Shown piece after piece: positions 26,312 through 33,600 of a DNA stretch of 64,000 nt. Under the pieces are notes generated by a model that saw only the letters and a list, made by a program, of their open reading frames with translations, made no database searches and was not told the DNA's origin. Source of the stretch: Distichodus sexfasciatus (taxonomy: Eukaryota > Chordata > Actinopteri > Characiformes > Distichodontidae); the NCBI GenBank assembly GCA_032718565.1, contig JAVGVS010000057.1, positions 1,288,401-1,352,400 on the forward strand, read 5' to 3'. Made by a program: the position numbers and the translations under genes. Numbering within the stretch: the first letter of the stretch is position 1; each line of letters opens with the position of its first letter.

Positions 26312-29300
26312 TTTCTCTCACTCCATCAGTCTCTCACAGCTCATTTTACCTCACTGAGAGCGACTTTATGTGTGACCCCCATATTTAAGAGATGCCGAGA
26401 TCAGATTTTGAGCAACTGCCTTCTGAATGTGCATAAAGTTTGCAAACGCGCACATCATACTCATGCTGTATCACTGTATCATGATATAACGTCACATGCT
26501 TTACAGGAGGCACACTGTGTGGGAGGAAACACCATTTCCACAAGCTACAGTGCTGCGCAGAAGTCTTGAGACCCCCCTCGTTTCTTTAGATTCTGCTAGG
26601 AGAATGATACTAATTGTTGTAATGTGCAAACATACAGTACAGTAGATATAAATAGGGCTGGGCGATATGACCGTAGAATAATATTGCGATATTTTTAAGC
26701 TGTATTATGATACACAGTATATATCTTGATATCTTGAAATATCCTCCAAATCACTGTAATGCTTAGTTCAACGAATATTAATTTAAGCTAAGGTTTAATA
26801 TATTAAATGGTTTATTTATAACTTATTAATTTTGGTTTTTTTGCTTTATGTAGTATAAATGGGCACGGACTGTAGATATACCTACTAGAAATAGTAACAA
26901 CAAGATCTTTGGATGGAAAATGTGAAGAAATGAGAGGTGGCTCAAGACTTTTGCACAGTACTCTAATGCTTAAGATTACTTTTTTTTGTAGTAATTATTA
27001 CTGGTAATTATTAGTTTTTCCAGCACTGTATGATTTTCCTCACTTTTAGCCCAGCAGTAAAAAGAAATGAGGATTGAGCAGCATAATTCTGGAAGGATCA
27101 GTTGGTACAGAGTGAACTGTCATGTTTGAATTTTTTGGCTGAGCTCAGGCAGCCTGAGCAGTAGCGGTCTCTATGAATTTTTTGTACAGATGTCAACCAT
27201 CAACACAACTCGTTTAAACGACTGCGATGAAGGTGAGCCGGGTGCAGTTTGAAGACCGCCGTCACCGTTAGAAAGGATATCAGTTAGCGAAACACTGCGT
27301 GTATATTGGATGACTAAATTATCGTCTAATATATATCTTCATATTATACTCAGGCGCTCATTTCGTGGCGTCGACAAATACACAGTTTACGGCAATATCC
27401 GTTCACGGTTTGGCTACGGGTTTGCAGTAGTCATAGCGGCGCCACGTGGATGTAGACACAGAGAATACTGTGGTGTTATATTTGTGCCTTAATTCTGAGC
27501 GCAAGCAAAATCCGGTGCCTGCGCACACTCAGATCTATGGAACACCGAAGGTGCCACGGTTCGCCTTAAAGCGCAGCCTTTTATAGCTGTAAAAAGCGGT
27601 GTTTAACCACAAGTCATTAGAGCGCCACAAAAGCGTCATTTTTTACGCGGTTTATTAAAGCGACGCAAAAAACTGTTGGCGTAAAACGGTGTTTTACTGT
27701 CAATTGCCTTAAGATATATGTAGGTGAGTTGTGGCACATTTGCCATTCTATATGAGTGCGTACACACAGTGTTTTACTATCAGGATAAATTATCAGAATA
27801 TGAGATTTTGGTTATATCCTATTGTTCTACTTCTCATTATAAAGCTTCGCCATTTTACTTGCAAATCAGTAGCCAGCCGTCTTAACCATTCCGTAACTTG
27901 CTAGTAAGCCTTGCAGATCAGCTAGTTGAGAGCGTTCAGTGCTGGTTGATGTGTTGAGCAGTGCAACACTCGTTCAGGGATCATCCGAGGGTAAGTTGTG
28001 AGAAGTCAGCAAAACACAGCTTAAGTTGACTGTGCTCCTACTACATGTGCTACAAAGCACGTGATGCTGTATTGTGAGCTCTGACAGAGAGACTTCTCAC
28101 TTGGTGGCGGGGGTGATTCGGGACGTTCCACGTTTTTAAACCTGTTTAAAGCGAGAGCACTTGATACAGAAGCTTAACCCAAACACAAAGCTTTCAGAAA
28201 AAATCAATACCTTCTCATTAAAATCTGTAGCAAGAAAGATTTTATATCGGTGAAAGACTTGTGTGATCATTGATCATTTTATGGGGATTATTTGGGAGCT
28301 TTAACTGTCTAAATGCTGATTTCTCTCTGTGATTCCAGGTTTTGTGGTATTGCAAAAGTGAAAAGTTTAGCTTTTACCTGCATTTATGTACAGTACAATG
28401 CAAAAGTCTTGAGCCACCCCTCATTTCTTTACGTTTTGCTAAGAGAGTGAGATAATGGGAACAGTGAGGGAGTGTTTATTTGTCTTAGTGAACACAGCAC
28501 AGTCCACAGTGCACCACAACCAAACGTGACCTCTGCTTTTGATCCATTCGCAGTGGGCAGCGTTTTTGGCAACTCCAACTCGGACAGCAGTGCTACCACC
28601 TCACTGGTACCTTTACCGGTCGGGGACCTGGATCGGCAACCTTCCGTGCAAAGGGCCAACTCTCTCCCTGACCGTTACACTACCAACCGCCCCACTTATT
28701 GATTGTAGTGAGAATATATTAGACCGACCCTCCAGGATTTCACGATGTTGCCATTGCAACTGTTAACGCAAATTCAGCCGGTTCCTGGAACTTTTACGCA
28801 ATTTTTTGACCAATCGTCGTTGTTGCCTGCAAAACATTGAGCCATATGTCAGCGAACGCACTTCCTTGTTGTGTGTGGAAGACGCAGGAAACGTGTGATA
28901 ACAATGCCTCAGATTGACCTTCAAAAACAACTGAATGGTTAAATTTTAACACAAACAATAGTGGTTTTGTCAGTCGGTCAGTCAGTCAGTCATTATCCGA
29001 ACTGCTTAATCCCTGTCGGGGTCGTGGGGACTGGAACCTATCCCAGAACTAGGAGCACAAGGCGGGGACCGACCCTGGGCGGGTGCCAACACGCTGCAAG
29101 ACGCATAGTGGTTTTGTTCGCTTCATTTGAATTAATTGTTAACGAATAATCACAAAGTGGAAAAAACGCAACGTCTTTCCGCTCCCGCAACAAAACACAA
29201 CACGTTTCAGCACAATTTTTTAGCAAAGCTGCCGCAAAATCGGACATTTCAAGCCGCAACAATCTCAAAAAAGACCGCAAAATCCTGGAGGGACTGATTA

Positions 29301-30572
29301 GAAGGATACGCAGGTCTGGCTCTCTGTAAGAAATGAGGTGCTGGCTCAAGACTTGCACACATTAAACTGCAAATGTAACAGCTGAATGGGTTGATCTGTT
29401 GTTTCCTCATCTTCAAGGTCTTCTGTGCTGCCCCCTATTGGCCGGTTTGGGTGGGACTTGTGGTGTAGCTTTACTTTACAGAGGGTCTCCATCTGACTGA
29501 GAGTGTGTTTTTGTGTGTGTTGTTTTGGGGTTTTCACCCTCCGTCCCCCCCCCCTTGTGATTTCAGAGCATGTCACCTCTAATGCCAGTGATAGTGAGAG
29601 TAGTTACCGTAAGTTTGTCCATTTATTTTTCCTCTTCATGCCATCCCTCCTTCCTGACCGCCCGTCTGATTCTTTCTTTCAAGTTCTAACCTATTTCTTA
29701 CTAACACACACACAAACACACACACAGTACCACACATCCCCACTTTCACACTTGTACATTTATGCACAAGCTTTAATAAATGTGTGTGTGTGTGAGTGAG
29801 TGTGTGTGTGTGTGAACACAGTCCAGTTACACAAACAGCCTTTGTGTTTTAGTTTCAGCCGGTGTTAGTGTTTGTGATGGTGTGTGTGTGTGTGTGTGTG
29901 TGTGCAGTGAGACAGGAGAGGGAACATTCCAGAATCCTAAAAGCACAAAGATACAAAACCAAACTGCATCAGTGAGGAGCAGTCTCCATAGCAACCCAGC
30001 ATCCCATTCCACCCTCCCCATTCCCATCATCTCATTTCCATCTTTCCTCCCTGTCTTTCTCGCTCCTCTCCTCTGTCACTTTGTTGCTCTCTCTCTTTCA
30101 ACCCTCCCTCTGTCTGTATCTCTCTCTCACACACAGTGTCCCATCTCTCTCTCTCTGTGTATCTCTACCTCTCTCTCTCTTAACCCCCCCCACTGCTCTT
30201 CACCCTCCTGTCTGTGTATGTCTCTTTTTCCCTCTCTCTTCTCTATTCTTTCTCCACACACTCTCTGCCCTTTCTCTGTCTCCACCCCTCTCTCTTTCTT
30301 GCTGTCTGTTTTTTCGTTCACTCTCTTTCTCTTTTCTGCTCCTCTCTTTATCTCCTCTTTGTCTCTGTTCTCCTTCTTCCTCTCACTTTCTTTCTCCCAC
30401 GCTTTTAACCCTCCATCTGTCTTTTTCCCCTCTCTCTCTTCTCTGTTCTCTCTGCTCTTTCTCTCTGTTCCTCCCTCTCTCTCGTTTCTGCTCTTTCACT
30501 CTTCACATCCCTCCTCTCTCCCTTTTTTCTTTGTCCCTCTCTCTCCTCTTTGTCTATTCTCCTCCTCCTTCT

Positions 30573-30635
<63 letters not shown>

Positions 30636-33600
30636 TTTGTCCATTCTGTGGAGGCTTTGTTTGCTTTCAGTTATTATGTAGAAGAGTATTAGCTTTGTAA
30701 TTCATCACTTCGGTCAGCTGCAGCTGCATCATTCATTCATTCCACAGATCACTTCTATTCGTCTGCATAAATATCTGTCAACTAACACACGTATGAATGC
30801 TGAACTGACACGCTGCAGTAGCTGGAGGAGCATGTTGTCTAACAGAGCAATAGCGGTTTTGAAGCTGCAGGTCGGCTGAAACGTTTCAATAAGAGTCTCT
30901 AACAGCAGCTCGCGCTGTGTTAACTATGCATGCTGGAGACTGAGGTGCCCTCTAGTGGCCACAAGACCAGGTGCAGTATTTTAAAGGAATGATTCTCAAT
31001 CAAAATCTCCCACTTCCTAAGTGCTTAAAGACCCAGTAAAGTCAAAATAAAATCACCTATACGTTCCTCATAACAAAGAAGCAGTTGTCACTAATCACCT
31101 CGTCAATTCTGAGCGAATATGAACATTGCCACATATGTCAAATTAAATCTCAAAGCGGTGAAAATACCAGCGGTGCTTTCTGTGCTCCGATGCTGTAGAC
31201 GTGTCGGCTTAAAGCGCTGAAGCACCGCCCACTACTACAGAGCCCCTACCACACACATGCACATGCACTGTTAAAAAAACGATCACTCTAAAGTCGTGCA
31301 AGTAAAACTATATAAAGTTTTCCCTTGTTGTGCCTTTGCAATATACGTTTCACTAGACAGGATAGTGAGCACAGTCTGGGCTAATGCTGAATGCAACACG
31401 GGATAATGATGGGGAAATATTTAAGCAGGAGGACAGTGGGGGGGAAAGGCTAAAATGACAGAGGAACGCGGAAAAAAACGATTAGAGCGGATAGTTTGCT
31501 AACTTACATTTTACCATGCATTACGCCACTGCTATAATTCACTTCTGAGCTAGCTCATACGGATTAGCTGCGTGTTCTTATGCATTCACTAATCATTCAC
31601 TAAGATTCTTTACAACAGGTTAAACATGCACCTCATATTTTACAGTTTATAACAACACAAAATAGGTAAATTTACACTTGCTGGTTCAACGGTGAGGGAA
31701 TGGAGGTATTAGGAACCGCTTAGGACAGACTCTCTTAGTGAACTTGCCCAGACTAGCAGTTAGGCTACTGATGCTATGCAGGTGGGCGAGGCCAAAGCAG
31801 TAGAGCTGGACAGGGCTATGCTAAACATACTGTAACCTCTACATGTAGGCAGGCTGCGTTTTAGTCCCACCCTACTTAGACCTACCGTGAAAAGCTGTTA
31901 AACTGCATAACTCCACAACGTCGTAAAACTGAATTCAGGGGTTTTTCACATCTTTTCAGACACACTTTTCTGACATATATCATGCTACCAAACCAAACAC
32001 CGTCCTGGGTCTTTAAGTAGTTAACTTATGATCATCAAATTAGTATTTGCAATCAATTCAAATGTCAAAAAAAATTCTAGGTGCAGATCACCGCTGGGTG
32101 AAGCATCTTGGCCAGTTAGATGCACTGAAGTCCTAATCGTTCCTTTAAGATCTCAGATGATAGTTTACTAAAGTAGATGTAAAATCTTTCTCCATGTGCA
32201 ACACTTCCAACACTCTCAACATCAGACAAACTGCCGGCTTAATTACTCTGCTTTTACCCACGCTGCTTTTCACTTCCAGGTGGACCAGGAGGTATGTGCT
32301 GGTTCCTATAGCCGGTCTGTCAACAGGAAGGTGAGCCATTTCAGTTCATATTTATTGATTTAAAGCTTCTGCTGATGTATGTTGGACCTGTGCTGCTTAA
32401 ACATTTAACGATTAACGTTTAATCATAATCATTTCTGAGCTAATGTCTCCTCTTCCTTGATAAACACACGCGACCAGTTATCATTCTGGGACCGATGAAG
32501 GACAGAGTGAATGATGACCTGATATCAGAGTTCCCTGACAAATTTGGCTCCTGCGTTCCTCGTGAGTTTTCGATATAGTTGTTCTCACTGCTGCTTCAGT
32601 TTCATCCTGTTAAAGCCAAAGTTGGCAGTGTTTGAGGAGTTTTAGCTGTTATTCTAGCCTTGTTAAAGGGACACTGCCTTATGAAGCTTATGACTTTATT
32701 AAATTGAGTTTTGTTTGCACAGGTATTTTTATGTACATTTTATATTAGACGTCGACTAATATTGGTTTTTCAGGGCCGATATCGATACCGATTGTTAGTA
32801 AGCGTGGCGATAACCAATATTATTTGGAACCCGATATTCAAAAAAGAAAGAAAACAGTCAAAAATTTAGATTTTTACACAAACAACCGCATCAGCTTCCA
32901 TTTCTACTCTCCTCTTCTCCTTCTTGGAGCTTCACGCTATGCTCGTGTGTGTGAGTGTGAATTAGCCAGTGACAACAAGCCTTTAGCGTTGATTGGCTAC
33001 GACTCATGTGACATAGACAATAAGACCTTGTTAAATGAAATGCAGGACATTAAATGCAGCAGTGAGTTGAGAGCAAACGGCACAGAGAGAAGAGACAGCA
33101 GTCTGTAATTACTTAATGTCCAATATGCAAATTAGTAGTAAACACTGTTATTGATCATTTGTAGGCGCCTAATTTCAGCCCCCTACAATCACCAGAGCCG
33201 TATCTTTCACACAATTTTAGAGCGCCATAAAAAGCGCCGACTTTTTCAGGCGTAAAAGGCACTGTTTGGCCACAAGGCACTAAAGAGGGTTTCAGCGGTG
33301 TAAAAAGCACCAGTATATTAGAGCATAAAAAAAAGTGTTTTTAAAGAAGCGTAAAGTAGCGTAAAAAATTGATGTTTTACTGTCAATTGTGTAAAAATAT
33401 AGGCAAGTTGTGGCACCTTTGGCATTCCATATGAGTTAGCGTGTAGGAGTTGAGCGTGCACGGACTTGTGAATTTACAGAAAATGTACTATATTGTGATA
33501 CATATTGTTAGCGGGATATGAAATGACATCAGGATATGAGATTTTGATCGTATCGCACATCCCTACAACCACCATGAAGCCCAGTTCTCAAAATCCTGTT

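Larger units (their letters stand above)
28388..29358. mobile_element. MITE with about 40-bp TIRs, carrying two nested insertions
   Basis: Left end 'acagtacaatgcaaaagtct' then 'tgagccacccctcatttctt'; the complement of the right end gives 'tgtgcaagtcttgagccagc' then 'acctcatttctt'. Between them lie a SINE (28463-28694) and a second MITE (28728-29292). Sister copy at 26546. Confidence 0.75.
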
